Below, piece after piece: positions 21,697-32,700 of a DNA stretch of 64,000 nt. The stretch covers positions 2,051,001 to 2,115,000 of the forward strand of contig OY979723.1 of NCBI GenBank assembly GCA_963855995.1, given 5' to 3'. The position numbers and the translations under genes are program-made. This DNA comes from Muricea muricata. Taxonomy: Eukaryota > Cnidaria > Anthozoa > Malacalcyonacea > Plexauridae. A model generated the notes under the pieces. The model had not been told where the DNA came from, did not search any database, and was given only the letters and a program-made list of their open reading frames with translations. Every line of letters begins with the position of its first letter. Position 1 is the first letter of the stretch.

Positions 21697-23509
21697 CTAC
21701 GAATCTATAGACATTGAATCATTTCTTTGGATAACATCCGCACTCTGTTCTGACGAGGTTAACGAGCTATCCAGAGACTCGTTAGAGGTGGAGTGTGACA
21801 ATGAATCAGATATTGACGAATCGTCAGACAAAAGTTTGTAGTCGGTTATGGTAACTGTGATGTTTCCGACTGTCACAGAAAGTTCTTGTGCACTGTTTCG
21901 ATCGATGTTCTTTAATCTTGGCCTAGAGACAGCAATTAACTTTTGAGGTGAATGTTTTATTAATTTTATTTTACCAAAACACAACATTAACATGGCTAGG
22001 CATGCACTACAGTTTCACCAATTACAGCAACCCCCTATGGGCTACTGGACACTTGGAAAAGTAATTATAAGACAGGAAAAGTAACAGACCAACCTTATTT
22101 TTCGAGGCATTTTCTTTCCGTTCAACTTCTTGCCGTTAACAGTTGCCGGGGAAAATTTTTGTGCAACCTGCTGAGCGACAATTTGCTGATTCAGCCGAGG
22201 TTTCCTGAATGTGGAAATTGAACAAGAATGGTCATAGAAATTTAGCTTTAATTCCCGTCACCACCTCGACTATTGATTAGAGTGGCGAAATCACAATGAA
22301 TGCGAAAATAGTTGCATATCTGCCAATATTTGGGGGTTGTTCACAGAATATATGATGTTAGCTTGAGGGGGTAGGGGGTTATTGATGTGATTCAAATTTT
22401 GGTGTATAACACCAAATATCACATCCTGCCACAAGGGGTAGCAGGTATAGAAATAGGGAAAAGAGTCAGGTATTTTGTGAATGACCCCTTAGGCCTGGTT
22501 TAGATGCTTAACATTTCATGTGCCAAACATCATGATTATCATGTCTTAACATTAGTAAATATGTATTCCTAATGTCCTAATTTGGCACAGTGCAATCAAG
22601 TCTGACATCTAAATCAGTTGCCGAACTTGTGTCATATTTAGTCTGATTGAGTTCATTGCTTGAAAAGTTTGGGACCCTATTGTGAAGCTCAGATCAAACC
22701 AAGTCGACTAAAGTTGGCAATGACACGACATTCCTGTCATTAGTAATCTAACAATGATCTTGATTTGTTAACCGAGAGATTGATTATAATGTGACTGCCT
22801 GCTTTCTTTTACTTTAACAACGCCTTAACTGGAACACCTCAAATCCCATCCTTCCTCAAATCCCAACCATTCCATTAGAAATTTCATGGTTTGTGATTTA
22901 GAACTAATTTTGACCAAGGCAAATATTTTAATTCTATACATATGCACTCATAATGAGCAACACCTGTTGAGTCTGGGAAAATTATTTCGATGACTTTGTA
23001 AGCGTGTTCGACAGCACTAACCTCGTCGAGGTGCCTTTTCGAACGTCACACATTCGACACTTGAAGGCTTCTGGACTATTTTTATACGTACAAACGCTGC
23101 AATCCCAATACAGTTCTTCCAAAATGATCTCTTTGTTGCTATAAAACAAAGAGAAACACATCGTGATCTTCCAAACGAGCAAAATTGACTACAGCTTTAT
23201 TTCCCATTCCATCTGTTCTTATTTTCACTAATTTTTCTTAATTTGTTACAATTTGCTACAAATTTCAGTAACTTGTTACAATCGCTACTCTCTTGGGACG
23301 TGAAAATGTAACAATTGTGAATTAATTTATACCTTGTATTGAAAATTTGCCAAAATTATGATTTTCTCCCCAAGTAATTACAGAAATGCCTTGCTGAAAG
23401 GCTCTTTATTGAAACGAAAAAATCAAAAAGAAATCATTTCAATCAAAATCGATGTTATTACTTACTTGATTTGATTTGAATGATTAGAGTGACCAGGGTT
23501 TGTTTCCAT
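21697..23509 (-). CDS. RYBP: RYBP/YAF2 family Polycomb (PRC1) subunit, 4 exons
   Basis: RYBP and YAF2 join RING1 in variant PRC1 complexes in the nucleus and bind ubiquitinated H2A through an NZF finger. Minus-strand exons: 23466-23509, 23022-23138, 22094-22204, 21697-21922; 498 nt, 165 aa. The start ATG has an in-frame TAA upstream. Residues 26-54 form the RanBP2-type finger (W26, C28, C31, C42, C45; [10 protein letters not shown] ... [10 protein letters not shown]). The next exon encodes the conserved [15 protein letters not shown] helix. Residues 91-120 ([20 protein letters not shown] onward) are the RING1/CBX-binding segment, and the tail is Ser-rich. Length and the tight link between the helix and RPRLKN are closer to YAF2 (180 aa) than RYBP (228 aa); one ancestral gene for both is likely. 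Exon 1 is short and the least certain part, though its phase fits. Confidence 0.9.
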
Positions 23510-23661
23510 TTGCCTTTAAACGCTACTGGAGACTTGCCTTCTTCCAGAAACACGTTGTTTTGTGATCAATTTACATTAAAGACAATTTCGAAACACATTT
23601 ACAGCATGCTTCCTACCGATTATGATAAAAAACAGGCATTTCCAGCATTCTTTCACCGACA

Positions 23662-23733
23662 TCCTCGGTAGTATAGTGGTGAGTATCCCCGCCTGTCACG
23701 CGGGAGACCGGGGTTCGATTCCCCGCCGGGGAG
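23662..23733 (+). tRNA. tRNA-Asp (GTC)
   Basis: A 72-nt cloverleaf: acceptor stem TCCTCGG pairing with CCGGGGA, D arm with AGTATAGTGG (A box), anticodon stem CCCGC/GCGGG around loop CTGTCAC with anticodon GTC at 23695-23697, and T arm with GGTTCGATTCC (B box). There is no intron. CCA is not encoded, as usual in eukaryotes. A T-run follows within 30 bp. Confidence 0.97.
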
Positions 23734-23991
23734 ATGTTTTATATTTCTAAATGTTTATTTTTTTCTTAATCGCTGGCTTATATTTGGTGCTTTTCAGTGA
23801 TTTACACTGACTTTATAAAGCTTATCGAAACGTCTTCAAATTTTCATTCATAAAAAAGTTGTTTGGTTCCATTATTTGGTACCACTACAATGCTTCACTA
23901 TAGCTCAGATTTCAATTAATCCACCTTTGATCCCGCACACGATTGGCTTCATGGTTTGTATTCCACATTTTCAACCAATCTTTCACCGAAG

Positions 23992-24063
23992 TCCTCGGTA
24001 GTATAGTGGTGAGTATCCCCGCCTGTCACGCGGGAGACCGGGGTTCGATTCCCCGCCGGGGAG
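23992..24063 (+). tRNA. tRNA-Asp (GTC), second copy
   Basis: Identical over all 72 nt to the copy 330 bp upstream, anticodon at 24025-24027. The ten or so bases before each gene are also alike (TTTCACCGA), so the pair arose by a local duplication that included a little flank. Confidence 0.97.
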
Positions 24064-24488
24064 GTAACATTTTATATTTTTATTCTACAATGATTCACCA
24101 TAGAGAATATTATTTTTTCAAGAAAAATAATCAGTAAAAACTATTTTAGGTTTAGAAATGATAGAGTAATTTAGTATACTAGATTTATAAAGCAATTTGT
24201 TGTTTTAAAAAGTTTTTAAATATGTGAATATGTGACCCGCACGCAGGCTTGATTTCACAAAATACTGACCTCAAAACGAAAAACTGGATAAAATTTTCGA
24301 CATAATAGACCCCCTCTCCCCCCGGAAAGAAGTATAAGTTGAACTAATTTTGTCTAACTTAAAAAATGCACATCATCGGCGAATATTTCATTGTTTACAT
24401 GGAAAAAAATTTTTTCTTTTGTGAAAAATATTGTCAAAAACAATACTTTTTTGCAATCCAAAATAGCGAGTTTTATGGCGTGGCTAAT

Positions 24489-27400
24489 TTAATGTTTTCC
24501 TAGTTCGTTCTCAAAATATCTTTCCATCAAGTCATTTACACATTGACAAATTTGATCGTTCCTACCGTACTGTAACGCTTCGAGAGCGGCGACGCCTTCA
24601 GCCTTTTCGAAAATTTCTCGTCCTTCAGGGAACGTCCTCAGCATCATGTCGCAAAACTGCAATGCTAGGAAAGCCAGCTCGTTATCTTGGTATTTTAGGA
24701 GCTGCATGAATTTTCCAAGAGCGTCGAGCTTTAAAATCTCCCGTAAATAATCTTCACTTTTGTACCCGATGTTTAGCAAAACTATGGCGCTCTGAAAATG
24801 AAGATTAGAAAGTCTTGTGAGTAATAATCAATTGCATGAAATGTAAAATGTTCTTTCTAGAGGTCCAGTGAGGATCATCTCTTATTGATCCAGTGTTACT
24901 ATGGGAGGAAACCTAAACTAGACTAACTTTATTTATACTGGATAGCTCTATCTGTTCTAAGCTGTTCTTTGTAGAGGTCCAGCAACCATCATCTTTTATA
25001 GATCCAGTGTTACTCCAGTCCCCAGGAGAAAACCTAAACTAAACTAACTTTATTCATACGGGATAGCTCTATCTGTTCTAAGCTGTTCTTCCTAGAGGTC
25101 CAGTAAGGATCATCTCTTATTGATCCCGTGTTACTACAGGAGGAAACCTGAACTAAACTAACTTTATTTATTGACCCACTACAGGACTACAGGAGGAAAC
25201 CTAAACTAATAAGGTTTAGTAGATCATACAATCATACTATCATACTAATGCGAATGCTGTAATTTGATTGGCTACTCTACTCGCTATCTATTCCTCGATA
25301 GATAGCGAGTAGCAAAACAACAATTTTCCTGCCGTATTTTTTTAAATTCAAAGACAATATGTAGTATTATTTTTAACAAAATGGCTTATCAATAAGTTAT
25401 TTATCCCAGATTCTACTAAAACAATTAGATTACTCGCTCTCAACTTCCATCCGTTGATAGTTGATTCGGGCTTCGCCCTCATCAACTATCACCGCATAAA
25501 AATCTCGAGCTCGTAATCTAATTGTTAATTAGTGATAATAAGGCCACACACCTCCTTCCGAATATCCAAATCCTCATCTAGCATTTTTACAACGGTAGAA
25601 AGTAAGCCGGCCTCCAAGATAGCCTTGACACTCAGACATGAGCCAGCAGTAAGATTGGAGAGCAGCCACAGACTTTCTTTTCTCACGTGATGACTGGAAA
25701 ACCTGAGCAATGACTTCATACTTCTCAACAGAAATCCGCTCCGGAGTGCTTCCTCGCCAAGCTCATCAGGACCACTGCACATGTTTCCTTAATAACATGT
25801 ATTTAAACAAGAACTTAAGCTGGTTTGTCCACCTTCTGGAAATATGGATAGGAAACAATGTTTCCCGGTCTGTCTACCTTTAGGAAACATGGCTAAGAAA
25901 CAATGTTTCTTGGTTTGTCCACCTTTAGGAAACATGGCTAAGAAACAATGTTTCCTGTTTTGTCCACCTTTAGGAAACATGGCTAATAAACAATGTTTCC
26001 TAGTTTGTCCACCTTCAGGAAACATGGCTAAGAAACAATGTTTCCTGGTTTGTGCACCTTTAGGAAACATGGCTAAGAAACAATGTTTCCTGGTTTGTCC
26101 ACCTTCTGGAAACTTAACTAGAGAATGTTTCCTGGAAAATGAACAAACTTCGGGAAAAGAGTTTTACTGTATAACTAAACTTGATTACCTAAAGTTCTAA
26201 TAATTGCCGTTGTAACTGGAATTGAATCAGGCAATTCAAAACACCTTGCGAACAGCTCTACAACGAAGCCCACAGTAATTCCACACGAGAAGAGGTATTC
26301 TAAGCCTTCAGCACTCGCACTAAAGTACGTTAAAATCCAAGCCAGTTCTGTGATCACCTCAGCTGAGGTTGACGAATTCTTGAGAAGTTTAAAAAGGACT
26401 GTCCCAATGGCAGATTTTTTCAACTCTTCATACGTTCGTTTGTCATTACTCTGTGCCAGATTACGTATCGCAAATGCTGCTGATTGTACCACATTAGAAA
26501 ATGCACTCTTAAAGAAATATTTCATAATAATCATTTTGTGTCCATGACCAAACACGACCAACACGACCAAAAAAGCGCAGGTTACAACAAGTCTGTTGAC
26601 ATAAGTTCCTTGTATGATTGCATGGTGAATATCAAATTAAAATATAATTTTGTAGAAACACCACGTAAGTTTATCATCGCAGAGCTTTTGATCCGTAAGC
26701 TCGGATCTTCATCAGTGCTAATAATAATGCATTATTATCGAAAGCTCTGCGATAATAAACTTACGTGGTGTTTCGCCAAAATTATATTTTAAGTCTGTTG
26801 ACATCTTGCAACCGACTTGTTATCAACAAGCCGATATCAGGATGCGTTCGCATGGCTTGTGACAGCTTAATTGTTGACGACAAGACTGTTGCAATAAGTT
26901 CCATGTACGTTTGCTTATAAAATATTAATCAAAGTATAATTGTGTGGAAACCCCACGTAAATTTATAGCAAAGCTTTCGTTCCGTAAGCTCGGGGCTTCA
27001 CAATGCATTATTATTAGCACTGATGAAGATCCGAGCATACGGATCGAAAGCTTTGCGATAGTAAATTTACGTGGTGTTTCCACAAAATTATACTTTGAAG
27101 TCTGTTGCAATTTGTCAACAGACTTGCTGCAAATTCATTGTCGACTTGGTATCCACACGCTCGCTACAATTTGCTTTAACAAGTTGTAACAAATCTGCAA
27201 ATGACAAGTTGCAAAAAGCCTATATAGTTTACGCGTTACGTTTCATCAAAACCCAAAGTTTCTTTTGCTACACCCGGTATTATTTCCTATCTTTCTACGA
27301 CATCTTTCTCCTGGGTGAACACACATGTACCTACTTTTAACAGGTGAACCAAGGGATCCACAGCACCTTGATCCATCATCGTCCTTCTGCATTCATCACA

Positions 27401-29171
27401 ATCCCCAGCAAGGTTGGCCAGCGTGCATGCGCAGAGATCTTGAAGTAGTACATTGCTACCTCTGAGGTATGTGATCAAGTAAGCACCGCTGGCTTTCAGG
27501 ATGGCTACGGCACGGTCCTGCGTGGATCCCGCGAGATTCGTCAAACACCACGCAGCCTCGGTTTGAAGATCAGTGTCATTACCTATAGAATCAAAGCAGT
27601 TAAACTAGCGATGTTTCACTCATTCATTCTTACCTCACTCACTAGCAAATTGGTTGAAGGGGCTGTTTATTGGTTTTAGTGAACACTTTAGAAATACGGT
27701 AAAGGTAACACTGACGCAAACAAAAAATTAGATCACTTTAAACTGGTCAAACGAGAACAAGAGTTGCTGAGAGTTGAGGAGATTTGACAAGTGAAACTTT
27801 GTATGAGAGTCTTCTCGATCAGCTCTTATGATCTGGACGAACGAGAACAAGAGCTGCGCAAATGGTATTAGTCAAATGCTCAAAGTTAAATGACAGTTTA
27901 TTGAGTCTATGATAAACGTACGCCAGGCAAGGGTTGAACTCACATCTGAACTCTTTAACACGAGTTCCTCCTTGAGTCCTGGTATGCCCAGCCGGCCCAA
28001 GACTTTCGACAATACGGGCAGGCAAATGGGCGAATAGAATATATACCTGTTAAGTATAATCGTGCAAAATACCTCAAAAACTTACCACTACAGTCTGTTT
28101 CATCTAGAGGGAATCTTCAGGTGGTGGAAACAGACTGTAGTGGTAAGTTTTTGGGGTATTTTGCACCAAAGCCATATATCGCACGATAATTATGCCCGAA
28201 TTTACATACTATGGCATACTACAATTAAATCTTAGTCGAACACAGCTCACCAGACTTCCTTTATTCCACGATCGTTCTATGTCAGTCGTTTATAAAGGGG
28301 AACAAGCAAGTGATTATATTATATCTGTTGTAAATCCCAACAAGTTAAGAGCGTGGAAGCTGGAGCGCAGATGCATTGATAATGACGTGTGTGATCTTTT
28401 TAAATCCTATTTTACAGTTCAACATCATGGCAAAGAAACGAGAAATAATAACAATATATTGAAACTACCCGCTATCAGAACAGAGTATGCACGTAAATCT
28501 TTCTATTTTATGGGAGCTAAAATCTATAATGAACTGCCCATTGAATTAAGAAGGATTGAGAACAATCAGGATTTCGAGAATAAGGTTACTGAACATTTCA
28601 ATAAAGTATAAACGTTCTTAGTAAATCAGTAGCTATATGCATGATGTAAACAAGGCTTTTTAATGTACATATCTGTTTTTTGTCACTTTTTTGTGTATTT
28701 TTAGTTAATCAGGACACACGTTGATAACAGCTTTTAGTTGAAGTGTTTATCCTGTATAAATTCGTAATATATATTATTCGCTCTGTCATTGAGCACTCTT
28801 GTACTTGGCAATACAAACCAAAACTAGCACATTTTACCTGTTAAGTATCTAACTAATGACTGCAAGGCCCCATCCTGTGCTATAAACGTATCTGCAATCG
28901 CATTTCCCTGCGTGAAACCCCTTTTCAATTTTCTTAAAACAGACAAAGTATCTGGTCCATGCTTGCGAATAGTTTTCGCCAACGAAAACGCGTCTTCAAC
29001 TGTTAAATTGAGAGTATCGCTACTCTCGTTGCTTCCTTCGTATTTTAGACGCTTCAGACTTAAAATCTGATCACGTTTTTCCTTTCTTAATCCGCAGTGT
29101 TCTTCTCGTTTTCGGGCGCGAAGTTTGTCGACCGTTTCGGATGCAGCTTTATACAAGTGTTTTCTCTCCAT
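24489..29171 (-). CDS. TMCO6: TMCO6-like armadillo-repeat protein, 5 exons
   Basis: Minus-strand exons: 28838-29171, 27335-27582, 26189-26507, 25552-25787, 24489-24791; 1440 nt, 479 aa, phases consistent throughout (human TMCO6 is about 493 aa). The N-terminal 60 residues are basic and helical (RARKREEHCGLRKEKRDQ), in the place of the importin-alpha IBB region. The rest is helical ARM-type repeats: AAWCLTNLAG, CTLANLAGDCDECRR, ESLWLLSNLTAG and a C-terminal cap NELAFLALQFCDMML. TMCO6 is an importin-alpha relative of poorly known function; I see no convincing membrane segment here despite the family name. Introns carry a 113-bp array, a 45-bp array, two small MITEs and a LINE fragment. The gene is divergent from POC1. 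Confidence 0.87.
24840..25215 (-). repeat. 113-bp satellite-like array (family A), locus 1
   Basis: About three units in the minus orientation, in TMCO6 intron 4. Each unit holds AGGATCATCTCTTATTGATC, CAGTGTTACTA, GGAGGAAACCTAAACTA and ACTGGATAGCTCTATC. Confidence 0.9.
25815..26130 (+). repeat. 45-bp minisatellite (family D), locus 2
   Basis: Six to seven copies of the unit GGAAACATGGCTAAGAAACA with ATGTTTCCTGGTTTGTCCAC. GAAACAATGTTTC within each unit is palindromic. Because 45 is divisible by three, both strands are open across the whole array; these frames are not genes. It lies in TMCO6 intron 3, close to the exon 4 acceptor. Confidence 0.92.
26585..27210. repeat. GTTGCAACAAG-type repeat with two nested MITEs
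   Basis: Two related fold-back elements, 26637-26792 and about 26930-27097, interrupt a block of the dispersed GTTGCAACAAG family in TMCO6 intron 2. Their arms share ACACCACGTAAGTTTAT-like and ATATAATTTTG-like ends and the core GATCCGTAAGCTCGG. The first is bounded by TTAA on each side. The outer repeat resumes at AAGTCTGTTGACATC after the insertion, so the MITEs inserted after the repeat formed. Confidence 0.75.
27742..27860 (+). repeat. hairpin minisatellite (family B), locus 3
   Basis: A single degenerate unit plus part of a second (CTGGTCAAACGAGAACAAGA ... GAACGAGAACAAGAGCTG) in TMCO6 intron 1. Confidence 0.7.
28062..28166. repeat. 40-bp-arm hairpin adjoining LINE fragment
   Basis: The arms 28062-28101 and 28127-28166 are complementary over 40 bp with a single mismatch; the stem contains CTTACCACTACAGTCTGTTT. 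It immediately precedes the reverse-transcriptase-like fragment at 28192. A diverged one-sided copy lies at 48785-48855. Confidence 0.85.
28192..28820 (+). mobile_element. non-LTR retrotransposon (LINE) 3' fragment
   Basis: The open frame 28192-28611 (139 codons, to a TAA-containing end) has the composition of the C-terminal end of LINE reverse transcriptases. The segment ARKSFYFMGAKIYNELP followed by IELRRIENNQDFENKV matches the usual motif of the type R.F...GA.IWN.LP..IR....F. The catalytic RT domain is absent, so this is a 5'-truncated, inactive copy. The AT-rich sequence to about 28820 is probably its 3' tail. It lies in TMCO6 intron 1, on the opposite strand. Confidence 0.65.
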
Positions 29172-29724
29172 AATTTGACGAATTAATCGTTATTTATCCA
29201 TTCTTTCGACTTGTAGCGTTAAATATAGAGTTTTTCCTTCGGTCAACTAGCCATGTTTCTCAGAATCTTTTAGCTGTTCTCTATATATTAACATTGAAGA
29301 AATTATGAGGGAAATCCGCCATCTTGAAAACGAGCCTGCGAGCCGCCTTCTTTTCGCTCTTCTCTGCCGACAAAAATATCTCAGGAAATAATCAAAATTT
29401 ATCTTCTCTTAAAACGGCTTATCTGAAACTAAAACGCCTCAATTACAGATTAACTATGAAATCAAACGTCTCTGCTTCGCTCGCAAGCTTTTTTCATTGC
29501 TCATAGGGTGGTGTATTTGTAATTTCGTGAGTTAAAAAACTCCGACAATTTTTCGCCCTTTCTGCACCAAGCCACTATAAAAATCTTACATGAAAAATCC
29601 CACAGGGCCGCCATTTTGAAAGGCGCCACATTTGAAATTTTATGTTTGTTTTACATTATTTAAACATTTCGTTTTATTTTTGTGATTAGAAAACACATTG
29701 AGCGGCTTTTTGGAAGACCTAAAC
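29172..29724. promoter_or_regulatory. divergent TMCO6/POC1 promoter region
   Basis: The 553 bp between the two start codons must hold both promoters. Two YY1-like motifs are visible on the plus strand: CCGCCATCTTG at 29316-29326 and GCCGCCATTTTG at 29607-29618. YY1 sites in this orientation are common just after housekeeping transcription starts. There is no TATA box at a convincing distance for either gene. Confidence 0.5.
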
Positions 29725-32700
29725 ATGGCATCGAGTCTGGTAAGCGAAGTATTATTTATTTTAACGTCTTTAAAAATGTAAACAAAGGCTTTGTTTACAA
29801 TTTCTATATTAAATAGTATTAAAATCAATGTCTATTTACACTTTTCTGGCTATGCCCGTAAATAACTGTAAACCGGAGCTTCAGCTCGAAAAAAGTTCCA
29901 AAGATGCAAGGTTTAGGCATTGTTTTTAATATATATCTGTGACTGAGTGCTCCATTTGTTCATACGGGCAGAATGGGTGCACAAAACGGACTTTACAAAA
30001 TATATTGTTAAAATGTATTTTCAGGAAGACCCCACAATGGAGCGCCATTTCAAAGGCCACAGAGACATTGTGACAACTGTTGATTTTAATCCAAATATGA
30101 AGCAAATAGGTGGGTCTTGCACCTGATTTGAACTCTCCCCCCCCCTGACTACCCCCATGACCTGATATGGAATAACCACCTTCCTGCTTTCACCCTACTC
30201 TCTTATGAGCATGTCCTCCCACAGGACACATTCTATCCACCACACCCTCTACATATTATTAAAATTTGCCACAACTCATTATGATTTTCATTCTCAAACA
30301 ATGTATGCAGTAAGTGGCTCGATGGACTCGTGTCTGATGATTTGGCATTTTAAACCACATCTCAGAGCTTATCGATTTGTTGGACACAAGGTAAGAAAAT
30401 CTTTTTGTCTTGGCTTTCAATCGTGGTGTGCACTTGTGAACATATTATACCAGAAACAATAGACAATTCAATATGAACTTCAAAAATAAAGTCTTCTACT
30501 ATAATATCTAGGATGCTGTTTTGTCTGTTAAATTTTCACCGTCGGGACATCTGATTGCATCAGCATCACGCGACAAAACAGTCAGACTTTGGGTGCCAAG
30601 TGTGTAAGTTACTGGTATTGTCTCTCTTTTTGTCTAAAATCTTATGTTTTTACACTGATTACAACTTAGTTTCAATATATATCATGGCTTCACTCTACCT
30701 GCCAATAACTTTAATTTGATATATAGCTTTGGTGTAAATATTTAAGATTGAATTTGAAACTTTTGTATGTTTTTCCCAATAATAATGCGACTGTTATTTT
30801 GATTTGGCATTCCACATAATGTTATAGTTCATTAAATGGAACTGACTGGTCATTATAAACTGGACTGTTATTTTGTATGTTGTATAATTTTCCGATCATT
30901 TTAGCAAAGGCGAGAGTACTGTGTTCAAAGCTCACACGGCGACAGTGCGCAGTGTTGACTTCTCTAACGATGGTCAATTTTTGGTCACTGCCTCAGATGA
31001 TAAATCTCTAAAGGTTAGGACCATCTATGTAACATTACCATAACAGCAAAAATGGTTGATGGAAACCGGATTGAAGAAAATCACGCGAATTTAGTCAATT
31101 TACACCCGGATGTTTCCACAGAATTGTAGTGAATGATATACTCACCATGCCAACTTGCAAAGAACTTAGGATTGAAGAGACATACTTTTTGATGCCAACA
31201 TTGTTTTCATAATCCCTGAACAGTTTGCTCGTTTTTCGCTTTGTAAAATGGAGCATCTGACGCGTCTTTTTTGACTAAATTTTAGCACAAAAATAGAAAG
31301 GAATATTGCTCATGGGTATACTCATAAAACCTATTGCAACCAATAGTTGCAATATAAAGGCGATTTATTGAGAAGACAAAATGTGCGTCCGACCAATCAT
31401 AGAAAATCAAAAGAATAATTTTTGTCAATTGAGTGTTTCAAAGACATAGAATATGTAATTTGTCTGGAAAATTCTGATGTTTGACCTTTTGCCCAGATCT
31501 ACTAGCCACGATGAGAATGGTGCCATCCTTGAAAAGTTATAAGCTAGCAAAATCACGAAGAAAAGCTAAAAACTCCTAGCTGTCATGCAATTAGTTACTA
31601 CATTGGTACAATCCAACTATTCAAGATCATATCAAAGGCCAGTTTAACGCTAGGTTAGCACTAACCCAGGGCCAGTTGTTCAAAAGCCGGTTAGCTTAAC
31701 CCTGGATTAACGTAAAATTTCTTTCCAAACTTTCCAGTAGCTTGTTGATAGTATTGCGAGATATTTCTTGAGAAATCCTGTCTTGATCAATAGTAGTTTT
31801 TGTTTGTAAGGTTTTAAAATAAACGGATATGTATAGAAACACAGAAACTGAAACACTGAGTTAAACTTTAACCCATTGTTGGTGCTAACCCAGCTTTGAA
31901 CAAGCGGCCCCAGTTCAAGTTTAATTTACCCACTGTTTTAGTTACTGTATTTCCACACTTCTATTCATTTCAAAACTTCAGAATTCGAAACTACTATTGA
32001 GTCTGATAAGATTTCTGAGAAGATATTTCCAAATCAATATAAACAAGTTGCTAAAATTTTGAATTTGAATTACACGTCAAGCCAGGGTTAAGCTAACCGA
32101 CTTTGGAACAACCAGCGCCGGAAATTAACAAGCAAGTTAATTTTTGTCCAGGTTTGGTCAGTCCATCGACAGAAATTTCAATTTTCGCTGAATGGTCACA
32201 TGAATTGGGTTAGATGTGCCAGGTACGTTTCTCGCAAGACCTGAAGAAACGAAAAATATTATTGAAAAAAGCTATAAACGCTGAAAAGTTATAAAATTAC
32301 TGAAGATATGGGCATGAAAATGATAAAATAGAGTTCAATGTATAAATATGCTGTGTTTTGTTTAGATTTTCGCCTGACGGAAGGCTGATTGTTTCAGCCA
32401 GCGATGACAAAACTGTCCGGCTTTGGGATAGAAACAGTAAAGAGAGCGTTCATACATTTTATGAACATGGAGGGTAATTGTTTAGGAAACATAAAATGTG
32501 TGAATAAAGTTAAACCCTGGGCAATTTAGGTGTTGTAATGAATCCTTCGAGTGTTTTTGTAGTGATGTACTAAGCCTTTTAGGGACGTACAAAATATACG
32601 CTAGAAATATTAAGAGAATATGAGAGTTTGTATGAGAGTTTTCTCAACAGAACTAGAGTTGCATGGTAATTGACAAACAAGTGATACATGAGAGTTGAGG

